Shown: piece after piece, positions 12,360 through 20,477 of the stretch
How positions within the stretch are numbered: position 1 is the first letter of the stretch
How the letters are laid out: every line of letters begins with the position of its first letter
Assembly: GCA_913057905.1 (NCBI GenBank)
Contig: CAJXPB010000001.1
Location: forward strand, 248,001 to 312,000
Reading direction: 5' to 3'
Length of the DNA stretch: 64,000 nt
Source: an uncultured Pseudomonadota bacterium
GTDB taxonomy: Bacteria; Myxococcota_A; Bradymonadia; Bradymonadales; Bradymonadaceae
The notes under the pieces: generated by a model
Database searches by the model: none
Told to the model about the DNA's origin: nothing
Seen by the model: only the letters and a program-made list of their open reading frames with translations
Made by a program: the position numbers and the translations under genes

Positions 12360-13310
12360 CTAATTGATCACCTTTCCGATCCGATCCCATCTGTAACCGT
12401 CCGGCCCGACCGACCACCAGATAAACATGGCCCGGCCCTTGATGTTTTCGATGGGGACCTGCCCCCAGCAGCGGCTATCCGAGGAGCGGTCGCGATGGTC
12501 TCCCATCACGAAGACATGTTCGTCCCTCACCGTCACCGGACCGAATTCCTGGTCGGTGTCCCGATACTGAATCGTGTAGCGATGCCCGCCCAGTTCTTCA
12601 ACCTCCTGAATGGTGTGCGGGTACAGGTAGCTGCCGGTCGACTCCTTTTTGAGGAATTTCCGGTGCACCGCCTCGCCATTGATATACAGTTGGCTGTCGC
12701 GCAACTCCACGCGGTCCCCCTCCACGGCCACCACCCGCTTGATGAAGTCCTTCTCGTGGTTCAACGACTCGCGGTCGATGCACTCACGTTCCGAGGAGGG
12801 CTGGTTGCTCAGATACGCCTTCGCCTCCTGGACCGGGAAGGTAAAGACGACGACTTCCCCGCGGCCCGGCTCCCCGAAGCGCGTCACGAAGGTCTCGGTA
12901 AACGGAATCCGAATCCCGTAGATGAACTTGTTGACAAACAGGTGGTCGCCGATCAGCAGCGTCGGCTCCATGCTGCCGGTCGGGATCTTGAACGCTTCGA
13001 TGACAAACCCGCGCAAAAGAAGCGCAAAGACGACAGCGAGCCCGATGCTTTCGGCGTACTCCCGCAGTGCGCTCTTTCGATGCAGGTCGATGTGCTGATC
13101 GACGAACTCGTAGACATCCTCGAGTTCGGATTCGACCTCCGATGGGTCGCCGGCTTCGATCGTGTGGCGCAGATCGTTGAGCATCGTCTGGATCCGCTTT
13201 CGGACCCCGTCGTCGAGATGCTTCGCGTTCGACAGGCTCTCCTGCGCACGCTGAACGAAGGCCCGAGCCTCCTCGACCACCTCACTGTCGTCCTGCTCAT
13301 TCGACGCCAT
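12360..13310 (-). CDS. lepB: Signal peptidase I with long cytoplasmic N-terminal extension
   Basis: 316 residues. Catalytic Ser113 sits in IPTGSMEPTLLIGD and the general-base Lys191 in KDFIKRVVAVEGD; the late box VMGDHRDRSSDSR is also present. A membrane segment (about 88-108) directly precedes the Ser box. The ~85 residues in front are charged and helical (EEARAFVQRAQESL, SEVESELEDVYEFV), a coiled-coil-like extension not found in ordinary LepB. It cleaves Sec/Tat signal peptides on the outer face of the inner membrane. The ATG is fused to the lepA stop as TGATG, the common lepA-lepB arrangement. Confidence 0.95.
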   Translation of the reverse strand: MASNEQDDSEVVEEARAFVQRAQESLSNAKHLDDGVRKRIQTMLNDLRHTIEAGDPSEVESELEDVYEFVDQHIDLHRKSALREYAESIGLAVVFALLLRGFVIEAFKIPTGSMEPTLLIGDHLFVNKFIYGIRIPFTETFVTRFGEPGRGEVVVFTFPVQEAKAYLSNQPSSERECIDRESLNHEKDFIKRVVAVEGDRVELRDSQLYINGEAVHRKFLKKESTGSYLYPHTIQEVEELGGHRYTIQYRDTDQEFGPVTVRDEHVFVMGDHRDRSSDSRCWGQVPIENIKGRAMFIWWSVGPDGYRWDRIGKVIN

Positions 13311-15145
13311 CAATCATCCTCGTCGGTGGTCAACACTGCCAGGAACGCCTCCTGGGGAATGTCGACTTCGCCGATCTCTTTCATGCGCTTTTTGCCCTCT
13401 TTTTGCTCCTCCAGGAGCTTGCGCTTTCGCGTGACGTCGCCGCCGTAGCATTTGTCGGTCACGTCCTTGCGGTGGGCCGGAATCGTCTCGCGAGCGACCA
13501 CTCGCGAGCCGATGGCCGCCTGCAGCGGCACTGGGAACATCTGCTTGGGGATCACGTCCTTGAGCCGTTTGACGATAGCACGTCCACGCTCGTAGGCGGA
13601 GTCGCGGTGGACGATGATGCTCAGGGCGTCGACCTCCTCCTTGTTGACGAGGATGTCGAGTTTGACGAGATCGCCCGGCCGGTAGCCCTTGATTTCGTAG
13701 TCAAAGCTGGCGTAGCCGCGAGAGGCCGACTTCAATTTGTCGTAGAAGTCGTAGACGACCTCGTTCATCGGCATGTCGTAGGTGAGGATCACGCGGTTCG
13801 AACCGGTGTAGCGCATCTCCTGCTGCTCGCCGCGTCGCTCCTCGCACAGCTTCAGCACCCGACCGATGTTGTCGGGCGGCATGTGGATCGTCGCTTCGAT
13901 GTACGGCTCTTCGAATCGCTCGATGATATTGCGATCCGGGAGCTGAGAGGGGTTGTCGACGGTCACCTTGTCTCCGTCGGTCGTGTACACCTCGTAGATG
14001 ACCGATGGCGCGGTGGTGATGAGGTCGAGGTCGTACTCGCGCTCGAGCCGCTCCTGAATGATCTCCATGTGGAGCAATCCCAGAAACCCGACCCTCAATC
14101 CGTAGCCGAGTGCCTCGCTGGTCTCGGGCTCGAAGGTGATGCTCGAGTCGTTTAGCGCCAGCTTCTCCAGCGCGTCCCGCAGTCGATCGTAATCCTCGTT
14201 GTCCGTCGGGTAGATCCCCGAGAAGACCATCGGCTTGATGTTTTTGAACCCTGGCAGGGCCTCGTCGGTCGGGTTGTCCACGTGGGTGACCGTGTCGCCG
14301 ACCTTCGCCTTGTCGATGTCTTTCATCATCGAGACGACGTACCCGACTTCCCCGGGTCCCAGGCGGTCGACCGGCTGCTGCGTCGGGGTGAACACGCCGA
14401 GCTCGTCGACCTTGCTGGTCGCGCCCGTGGCCATCCATTTTATTTTGTCAGTGTCACGCAGCTCACCCTCTTTGACACGGATCAAGTTGACGACGCCGCG
14501 GTACGGGTCGAACCAACTGTCGACGACCAGGGCCTTGAGCGGATCCTTTTTTTGACCCTCGGGCGGCGGCACCAGGTAGACGATCGCCTCGAGCAGGTCC
14601 TTGACGCCCGTTCCCTCTTTAGCCGAGCACAAAAACGCGTCGGAGGCGTCGATGCCCAGGTCCTGTTCGATCTCTTCTTTGGCTCGTTCGACGTCGGCCG
14701 ACGGCAGGTCGATCTTGTTGATGACCGGGATGATCTCCAGATCGTTGTCCAGCGCCATGTAGACGTTGGCCACCGTCTGTGCCTCGACACCCTGAGTGGC
14801 GTCGACCACAAGCAGGGCCCCTTCGCACGCTCCGAGGCTTCGTGAGACCTCATAGGTGAAATCGACGTGCCCGGGCGTGTCGATCAGATTCAACAGAAAG
14901 GTGTCGCCGTCGTCGCTGGTGTACTTCAAACGGACCGTCTGCGCCTTGATCGTGATGCCGCGCTCGCGCTCGAGATCCATCGAGTCGAGCATCTGCTCTT
15001 TACGATCGCGTTCGGAGACCGCCTCGGTCAGCTCGAGGATCCGGTCGGCCAACGTCGACTTCCCGTGATCGACATGGGCGATGATCGAGAAGTTCCGGAT
15101 TCTGCTCTGTTCGATGGGGTCTCCATCGACGGATTTGACAGCCAT
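13310..15145 (-). CDS. lepA: Elongation factor 4 (LepA)
   Basis: 611 residues from MAVKSVDG. The GTPase P-loop AHVDHGKST is at 23-31, followed by switch [14 protein letters not shown] and the NKID motif; the C-terminal LepA-specific domain (about 490-611) is complete and ends in an acidic tail. It back-translocates or remodels stalled ribosomes. A longer upstream frame exists but the extra residues (Arg/Ser/Pro-rich) do not resemble LepA. It is the first gene of the lepA-lepB-pyrB-carA run; 281 bp of divergent intergenic DNA lies upstream. Confidence 0.96.
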   Translation of the reverse strand: MAVKSVDGDPIEQSRIRNFSIIAHVDHGKSTLADRILELTEAVSERDRKEQMLDSMDLERERGITIKAQTVRLKYTSDDGDTFLLNLIDTPGHVDFTYEVSRSLGACEGALLVVDATQGVEAQTVANVYMALDNDLEIIPVINKIDLPSADVERAKEEIEQDLGIDASDAFLCSAKEGTGVKDLLEAIVYLVPPPEGQKKDPLKALVVDSWFDPYRGVVNLIRVKEGELRDTDKIKWMATGATSKVDELGVFTPTQQPVDRLGPGEVGYVVSMMKDIDKAKVGDTVTHVDNPTDEALPGFKNIKPMVFSGIYPTDNEDYDRLRDALEKLALNDSSITFEPETSEALGYGLRVGFLGLLHMEIIQERLEREYDLDLITTAPSVIYEVYTTDGDKVTVDNPSQLPDRNIIERFEEPYIEATIHMPPDNIGRVLKLCEERRGEQQEMRYTGSNRVILTYDMPMNEVVYDFYDKLKSASRGYASFDYEIKGYRPGDLVKLDILVNKEEVDALSIIVHRDSAYERGRAIVKRLKDVIPKQMFPVPLQAAIGSRVVARETIPAHRKDVTDKCYGGDVTRKRKLLEEQKEGKKRMKEIGEVDIPQEAFLAVLTTDEDD

Positions 15146-15426
15146 GGCCAGTTTGATTCCAGGAGATCGGATCCACGAAGGGGATGGCGCCGAAGACGCA
15201 ACGCTGCTGCGGATACATAACTCAGCAGGATCACGCAGGTCAAATTCGCGGCCGCAACGCGTGACAGCCATACAACGAACCCGTCGCACCGCCCCATTCC
15301 CTCTGTGTGATATCGCCAGCTTGCTCGCCGGCGTCGGCTTGTCTGCCGCGGCTGATCGTTCATAATGGAGCTTCGAAGCTCATGGCGATCTCAAAGGGAT
15401 CGGCGACCCCACCCGAGGACGGCAGT

Positions 15427-16137
15427 ATGACGGACCGACATAGACCGCAAACCCGATTGGCGACCGCCGCCGTGCTGGCCCTGTCGCTCGCCGGCCTGAC
15501 CGCCGGCTGTGCATCGGACTCCGGCTCGACCTCGCCGGGCGAAGACATCACCATGGACAAACCCCGGGTGACGACCTCCAAGGAAGGTGATCTCGTCGTC
15601 AAACGCTTCGATCTGGACAAAAATGGCCAGGCCGACGTCATCAAATACTTCGAGCGCTTCAAATCCCCGGACAATCCGGACGTAACCAAAGAGCGGATCG
15701 TCCGAAAAGAGATTGACCTCAACGGCGACGGCACCGTCGACATCACCCGCTACTACGATGACGAAGGGACCGCCCAGCGCGAGACGGTCGACTTGAACCT
15801 CGACGGCACCATCGACGCCACGAACTATTACGACAACGGCAAACTCGCCCGAAAGGAAGTCCACGGCAAAGACGGCGAGTCGGTCATCGCCACCCGCTTT
15901 TACATCGGCGGAAAACTCCAGCGGGTCGAACGCGACCGAAATGACGACGGAAAGGTCGACCTCTGGGAGTACTACGAAAACGAAAACCTGCAGCGAATCG
16001 GCCGCGACTTAAACGGTGACCAGAAGATAGACCGCTGGATCAATCGAGGGCCCGAGAGCACTCCCAACACCGGCAGTGAGCGTCCGACCGTCGGGGAACC
16101 CGACTCCGAGCCAAGCCCCGAACCCGACTCGGGCTGA
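15427..16137 (+). CDS. Lipoprotein with five EF-hand-like Asp/Asn/Gly repeats
   Basis: 236 residues from the ATG at 15427 (GAGGA upstream). The signal ends in a perfect lipobox, LTAGC with Cys28. The mature part carries five ~25-residue repeats each built as [hydrophobic]-D-[LR]-[DN]-x-[DN]-G-x-[hydrophobic]-D followed by Tyr/Trp residues: FDLDKNGQADVIKYFE, IDLNGDGTVDITRYYDD, VDLNLDGTIDATNYYDN, RDRNDDGKVDLWEYYEN, RDLNGDQKIDRW. These resemble calcium loops in dockerin/EF-hand type repeats. It is related in style to the 12-repeat protein at 44.5-45.7 kb. Function unknown; surface or periplasmic calcium-dependent scaffold is a guess. Confidence 0.85.
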   Translation: MTDRHRPQTRLATAAVLALSLAGLTAGCASDSGSTSPGEDITMDKPRVTTSKEGDLVVKRFDLDKNGQADVIKYFERFKSPDNPDVTKERIVRKEIDLNGDGTVDITRYYDDEGTAQRETVDLNLDGTIDATNYYDNGKLARKEVHGKDGESVIATRFYIGGKLQRVERDRNDDGKVDLWEYYENENLQRIGRDLNGDQKIDRWINRGPESTPNTGSERPTVGEPDSEPSPEPDSG

Positions 16138-16141
16138 CCGG

Positions 16142-17623
16142 TCAACTCGTCGGCGGCTCCGTCACTTTCTCCGGATCCGGCGAGTCGATCCGCGTCGATG
16201 TCGATGCCGGCCCGCCCTCTTCGATCGTCTGCGGCGAAACCGGATAGTCGCCGGTGAAACACGCTTCGCAAAACGACGAGCGTCCGTCTTCGTCAACGCT
16301 CGCATCCACCGACTCCCGCAACCCGTCGATCGACAGGTATGCGAGGCTGTCGGCGTCTATTTGCTCGCGGATTTCCTCGGTGGAATGATGCGCCGCGATC
16401 AGTGCGTCTCGGTCCGGCGTGTCGATCCCGTAGAAGCACGAGTGGGTCGTCTGCGGGCTCGCCACCCGAAAGTGGACCTCTTCGGCGCCCGTCTCGCGCA
16501 GCATCGCCACGATCTTGCGCGAGGTCGTACCCCGCACGATGGAGTCGTCGACCACCACGACGCGTTTCCCCTCGATCTTCGACTTGATGGGGCTGAGCTT
16601 CAGCTTCACACCGAAGTGTCGAATCTTACTGGACGGTTCGATGAAGGTTCGGCCGACGTAGTGGCTTCGAACCAGGCCCATCTCGTAGTCCAGGCCCGTC
16701 TCTTCGGCGTAGCCCATCGCCGCGGGCACGCCCGAATCCGGGACCGGAATGACCACATCGGATTCGACATGCGACTCCCGCGCCAGAATCTGGCCCATCT
16801 CTTTGCGGGCCTCGTAGACGTTCCGGCCGAAGACGTTGCTGTCGGGGCGCGAGAAGTAGACGAGCTCGAAGATGCACGGAGCCGGCTTTCGCTCTTCGAA
16901 GGGCCGAACCGACCGCTCGTTGCCGTTCTCATCGATGATCAGCCCCTCGCCGGCCTCGATCTCACGGTCGAATTCTGCGCCGATCAAGTTGAAGCTCGAC
17001 GGCTCGCTCGCCACGACCGGCGACCCGTCGAGATGCCCCAGACACAGCGGTCGAACGCCGTGGGGGTCGCGAATCGCCATCGTGAATTTCGGTGTAATCG
17101 CCAGAAGGCTGAAGGCTCCCTCCACACGGCGCAGTGATTCGAACAACGCCCCCTCCAGGTCGTCGGCCAGACTTCGCGCCACAAGGTGGGCAATGACTTC
17201 GGTATCGGTCGTCGTCCCGAAGATACTGCCCTCGCCCTCCAGACGGCTTCGCAACTCCCCCGCGTTGGTCAGATTTCCATTGTGAGCCAGTGCGATGGGC
17301 CCGTACTTGGTCGATACCGTGATCGGCTGGGCGTTGCCCGCCGTCGAGTCACCGGAGGTGCTGTAACGCACATGACCGATGGCACTGCGGCCCGGAAGTG
17401 TCGCCAACACCTGCTTGTCGAACCCGTCGTTGACCAGACCCATCCGGCGCTGCACGTACATCTCGCGGTCCTCGTCGACCGTCGCGATCCCGGCGGCCTC
17501 CTGGCCGCGGTGCTGTAGCGCGTGCAGACCCAAATAGGTGTGATTGGCCGCTTCGTTGTGGTCGACGATCCCGAAGATGCCGCACTCTTCTTCGATCAGG
17601 TCTCGTTTGTCTTCGTCGAGCAT
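16142..17623 (-). CDS. purF: Amidophosphoribosyltransferase
   Basis: 493 residues. A 13-residue leader (MLDEDKRDLIEEE) precedes the nucleophilic Cys of CGIFGIVDH, the arrangement of the self-processed Bacillus-type PurF. The PRPP-binding motif VVVVDDSIVRGTT is present, and cysteines in SCFYGIDTPD and SSFCEACFTGDYP match the [4Fe-4S] ligands of that class. It makes 5-phosphoribosylamine, the first committed step of purine synthesis. It converges with the repeat lipoprotein (5-bp gap) and follows an unrelated lipoprotein gene only at a distance. Confidence 0.96.
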   Translation of the reverse strand: MLDEDKRDLIEEECGIFGIVDHNEAANHTYLGLHALQHRGQEAAGIATVDEDREMYVQRRMGLVNDGFDKQVLATLPGRSAIGHVRYSTSGDSTAGNAQPITVSTKYGPIALAHNGNLTNAGELRSRLEGEGSIFGTTTDTEVIAHLVARSLADDLEGALFESLRRVEGAFSLLAITPKFTMAIRDPHGVRPLCLGHLDGSPVVASEPSSFNLIGAEFDREIEAGEGLIIDENGNERSVRPFEERKPAPCIFELVYFSRPDSNVFGRNVYEARKEMGQILARESHVESDVVIPVPDSGVPAAMGYAEETGLDYEMGLVRSHYVGRTFIEPSSKIRHFGVKLKLSPIKSKIEGKRVVVVDDSIVRGTTSRKIVAMLRETGAEEVHFRVASPQTTHSCFYGIDTPDRDALIAAHHSTEEIREQIDADSLAYLSIDGLRESVDASVDEDGRSSFCEACFTGDYPVSPQTIEEGGPASTSTRIDSPDPEKVTEPPTS

Positions 17624-17679
17624 GGCTTAAACCTCGCGCGCCTCGAAAGATGCCCCTCGTCCGGTTCCATCCGGCGAGG

Positions 17680-18534
17680 TCACCTCTCGAACTGAAAGCT
17701 AGATACGAAGGATTCGAAGGACTCGGTGTGATTCGCCAGCGTCGCCTGCGGCCCGACCATCTTGAAGAAGAAGAGTCCGGCAGGGGTATCGGCGATGGCA
17801 GCCAGCATACGGTAATTCGGTTTCGGTTTTCCGGAGCCCATGCCCCGACCCGCGTTGAAGGTCCCGGAGACATCGACCCGGTGAACGGTCATTCCGTCGA
17901 TGGTCGCTTTCTTGATGCTTGCGTCGGGTTTGCCGCCCTCGGGGGTTTGGAACTGGCCGACCCAGCGGTCGATATTGGCTTTTACGCCGCCGCCGCCCTG
18001 GGCACCAAAGTGAAAGACGGCGAGGGTCGCCGGCTGGGCGCCCTCCGGCCCGGGGACGCGGTACTGCGCCAGTCGCATTGACGAAGCGGGCTCGACCGAC
18101 TTCCAGGACGACGGCACCTTCCATTTCAGCGGAAGTTCACCGCGGGAGGGCCTCTGCCCGCCCGACGGCTGCGCGCCCGGCGGCTGCGCGCCCGCCGCGG
18201 ATCCACCGCCGCGTTGTGTACCTGCCCCCCTGGACCCCGACGGCTGCACCCCACCCTGCGTGGCAGCGCCCGGCTGACGGGCCTGATCACTCGAACCGAC
18301 GGGAGGATGATCGGCAGGCATCTCGCCGCTCATCCCACCGCCTCGCTGAGGCTCCTGTGCACGGGCGGACTCCGATTCCGACGCCGGTGGCGCGGTCGCC
18401 GACGGTGCGTCGGCAAACCGATCTTCCTCGCACCCCGTGGCGGTCGCCATCGCGGTTGAGCACAGAAATGCAGCTATACCGATAAAGAGCCAACGGCGGA
18501 GGGACCCGCCCTCGAGCGGTCGATGCGTCGCCAT
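17680..18534 (-). CDS. Lipoprotein, Gly/Gln/Pro-rich linker plus unknown globular domain
   Basis: 284 residues from MATHRPLE. Signal ends TATGC (Cys35). Residues ~36-150 are a disordered linker rich in Gly, Ala, Pro, Gln and Ser. The C-terminal ~130 residues look globular: WKVPSSWKSVEPASSMRLAQY, ATLAVFHFGAQGGGGVKANIDRW, then GMTVHRVDVSGTF and FFFKMVGPQ, the pattern of a small alpha+beta lipoprotein family common in Planctomycetes and Myxococcota. No enzymatic motif. No clear ribosome site is visible before the chosen ATG; the longer upstream frame would add 27 residues that spoil the signal peptide. Confidence 0.75.
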   Translation of the reverse strand: MATHRPLEGGSLRRWLFIGIAAFLCSTAMATATGCEEDRFADAPSATAPPASESESARAQEPQRGGGMSGEMPADHPPVGSSDQARQPGAATQGGVQPSGSRGAGTQRGGGSAAGAQPPGAQPSGGQRPSRGELPLKWKVPSSWKSVEPASSMRLAQYRVPGPEGAQPATLAVFHFGAQGGGGVKANIDRWVGQFQTPEGGKPDASIKKATIDGMTVHRVDVSGTFNAGRGMGSGKPKPNYRMLAAIADTPAGLFFFKMVGPQATLANHTESFESFVSSFQFER

Positions 18535-18621
18535 GATGACGGAGAGGTGAGAGCAGTGAATCGTGGGCGCACGTTCGCCCACGACTTGCTTACATGAATC
18601 CCGCGCTGCGACCAACCCCTC

Positions 18622-20244
18622 TCAGTCTGCCGATTCGGCCAGGTCGCGGTTGTCGACCTCTTCGGGCATCTCGTCGAGGCCCATGATCGACAGTTTCGCC
18701 GACTGCCGCTGGCCCGTCTGGGTTTCGACGGCGCTGACGCTGAGCATCCCGTCGGTGTCGACCGAAAACGTCACTTCGATGTCTATCTCTTCACGCGGTT
18801 TGGCCGGGATGCCCTCCAGGGTCAACGCCCCGAGCTGTTTGTTGTCCTCGATGCGTCGGCTGTTTCCAGCAAAGATCGGCAGCACCACACGCGTCTGGTT
18901 GTCTCGCGACGTCGAAAACGACCGGCTTCGTTCCAAAGGAAGCGAGCCGTTCTGCTCGATGATCACGTCCATCACGCCCCCGATGGTGGCGACGCCCAGC
19001 GCATGCGGAGTAACGTCGATCAAGACGGGTGCGTCGGACGTCGCATCCGCCGGCTGCCCCTCGGCGACCGGGGCCTGTCCGCCATCGACCTCCGGAGCTG
19101 CACCGGCGCTCAACGAGTCCCCGAAGATCGCCGCACCGATCGAGACGACCTCGTCGGGGTTGATGTCGAGGACCGGTTTGCGATTAAAGTACGAACTCAC
19201 CCGTTTTTGCACCAGCGGGATCCGGGTACTTCCGCCGACCATCACCAGTTGATCGATCTCGGCCGGCTGCATCCCCGCCGCATCGATCGCCCCTTCGCAG
19301 GTCTGCAGGGTCTGATCGACGATATCCTTGCAACGACGTTCGAATTCATCGCGCGTGATGCTGAATTCCAGGTCGAGCTCCGTCAGTCCCCCGGGGACGT
19401 ATTCGGAGATCTGGGTGCTCACCTGCTCGCGGTCGGTCAACTGGTGCTTCAAGTCCTGAGCGATCGACTTCAACCGTTGCTGGACCGTCTCTTCGCTGCT
19501 GAGGTCGTAGCCATGCTGGCGTTCGAACGCGTTGAGCATCATCGAGACGAGGCGATAATCGATGTCGTCGCCGCCCAGGTAACTGTTCCCCGCCGTCGAG
19601 ACGACCTGATAGACGTTGTCCCGAAGCTCGAGAATCGAGATGTCGAAGGTCCCGCCACCGAAGTCATAGATGGCGATGCGTTCGCGCCGCCCCTCCGCGT
19701 GTCCATACGCCAGGGCCGCCGCCGTCGGTTCGTTGACGAGCCGAAGCACATCCAATCCCGCCATCTCGCCGGCTCGCTTGGTCGCCCGGCGCTGGCCCTC
19801 GTCGAAGTTCGCCGGCACCGTGATCACCGCCCGCTCGACGGCTTCACCCAGGTAGTCCCGGGTCACACCCTTCAAGTAGTGCAGGATTCGGCCGGCGATC
19901 CCCTCCGGCGGATGCAACTGATTGTAGATCTTGATGCGCGGTTGACCCTCGGGTCCCTCCACGATGGGGTACGGGTACGATCCCATCATCACTTTGACGT
20001 CGGGATCGGAAAAGGGGCGCCCGATGAGTCGTTTGGCCGAATAGACCGTGTGACTCGGGTCGGTGATCCGATAGTCGGACGCCGACGCACCGACCTGCGT
20101 GTCGCCGTCGGATTCGAAGTGGACTACCGACGGATGGATGCGGTGTTCATCCCGGTCCGGAATGACGATGGGCTCCCCCTCCAACATGACGGTCACGACC
20201 GAGTTCGAGGTCCCCAGATCGATACCGGCTACCAAATCACTCAT
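18622..20244 (-). CDS. Short Hsp70 (DnaK-like) chaperone lacking the lid domain
   Basis: 540 residues. The ATPase domain (1-374) has GIDLGTSNSVV, DFGGGTFD and GGSTRIPLVQ. The usual short hydrophobic linker is replaced by ~32 Ala/Gly/Pro/Asp-rich residues (375-406), then a normal beta-sandwich substrate domain (VLIDVTPHALGV onward, 407-~525) ends the protein. The alpha-helical lid and C-terminal tail of DnaK (about 90 residues) are absent. It could be an HscC-like or other specialised Hsp70; no dnaJ or grpE neighbour is seen, so it is probably not the main DnaK. AGGGAGC precedes the ATG. Confidence 0.9.
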   Translation of the reverse strand: MSDLVAGIDLGTSNSVVTVMLEGEPIVIPDRDEHRIHPSVVHFESDGDTQVGASASDYRITDPSHTVYSAKRLIGRPFSDPDVKVMMGSYPYPIVEGPEGQPRIKIYNQLHPPEGIAGRILHYLKGVTRDYLGEAVERAVITVPANFDEGQRRATKRAGEMAGLDVLRLVNEPTAAALAYGHAEGRRERIAIYDFGGGTFDISILELRDNVYQVVSTAGNSYLGGDDIDYRLVSMMLNAFERQHGYDLSSEETVQQRLKSIAQDLKHQLTDREQVSTQISEYVPGGLTELDLEFSITRDEFERRCKDIVDQTLQTCEGAIDAAGMQPAEIDQLVMVGGSTRIPLVQKRVSSYFNRKPVLDINPDEVVSIGAAIFGDSLSAGAAPEVDGGQAPVAEGQPADATSDAPVLIDVTPHALGVATIGGVMDVIIEQNGSLPLERSRSFSTSRDNQTRVVLPIFAGNSRRIEDNKQLGALTLEGIPAKPREEIDIEVTFSVDTDGMLSVSAVETQTGQRQSAKLSIMGLDEMPEEVDNRDLAESAD

Positions 20245-20378
20245 TCATTGCTCCCTTGGAGTCGAAGTCGACGGCTTTCATCTTATCGGCCACAGCCCGA
20301 ACCGTCGACCGCCCGAAGATTCCGGGCCGACATGGGCCTCAGCTCCCCCGCAGACGGCCCAACTGATGGGCGCTGCGA

Positions 20379-20407
20379 TTGTGATTTTCGCCCGAATTCG
20401 ATATACA
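20379..20407 (+). promoter_or_regulatory. Predicted sigma-70 type promoter for the Fe-S oxidoreductase gene
   Basis: TTGTGA (20379-20384) and TATACA (20402-20407) are separated by exactly 17 bases, each close to the consensus -35 and -10. The start codon of the downstream gene is 71 bases after the -10 box. It lies in the 233-bp divergent gap between the Hsp70 gene and the oxidoreductase. Confidence 0.6.
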
Positions 20408-20477
20408 ACGGCCCCGTTGAATGTGGCGTGCTACGCCCATTCACCCGGACACTTGACCCGACTGTTGGAGATTCACC

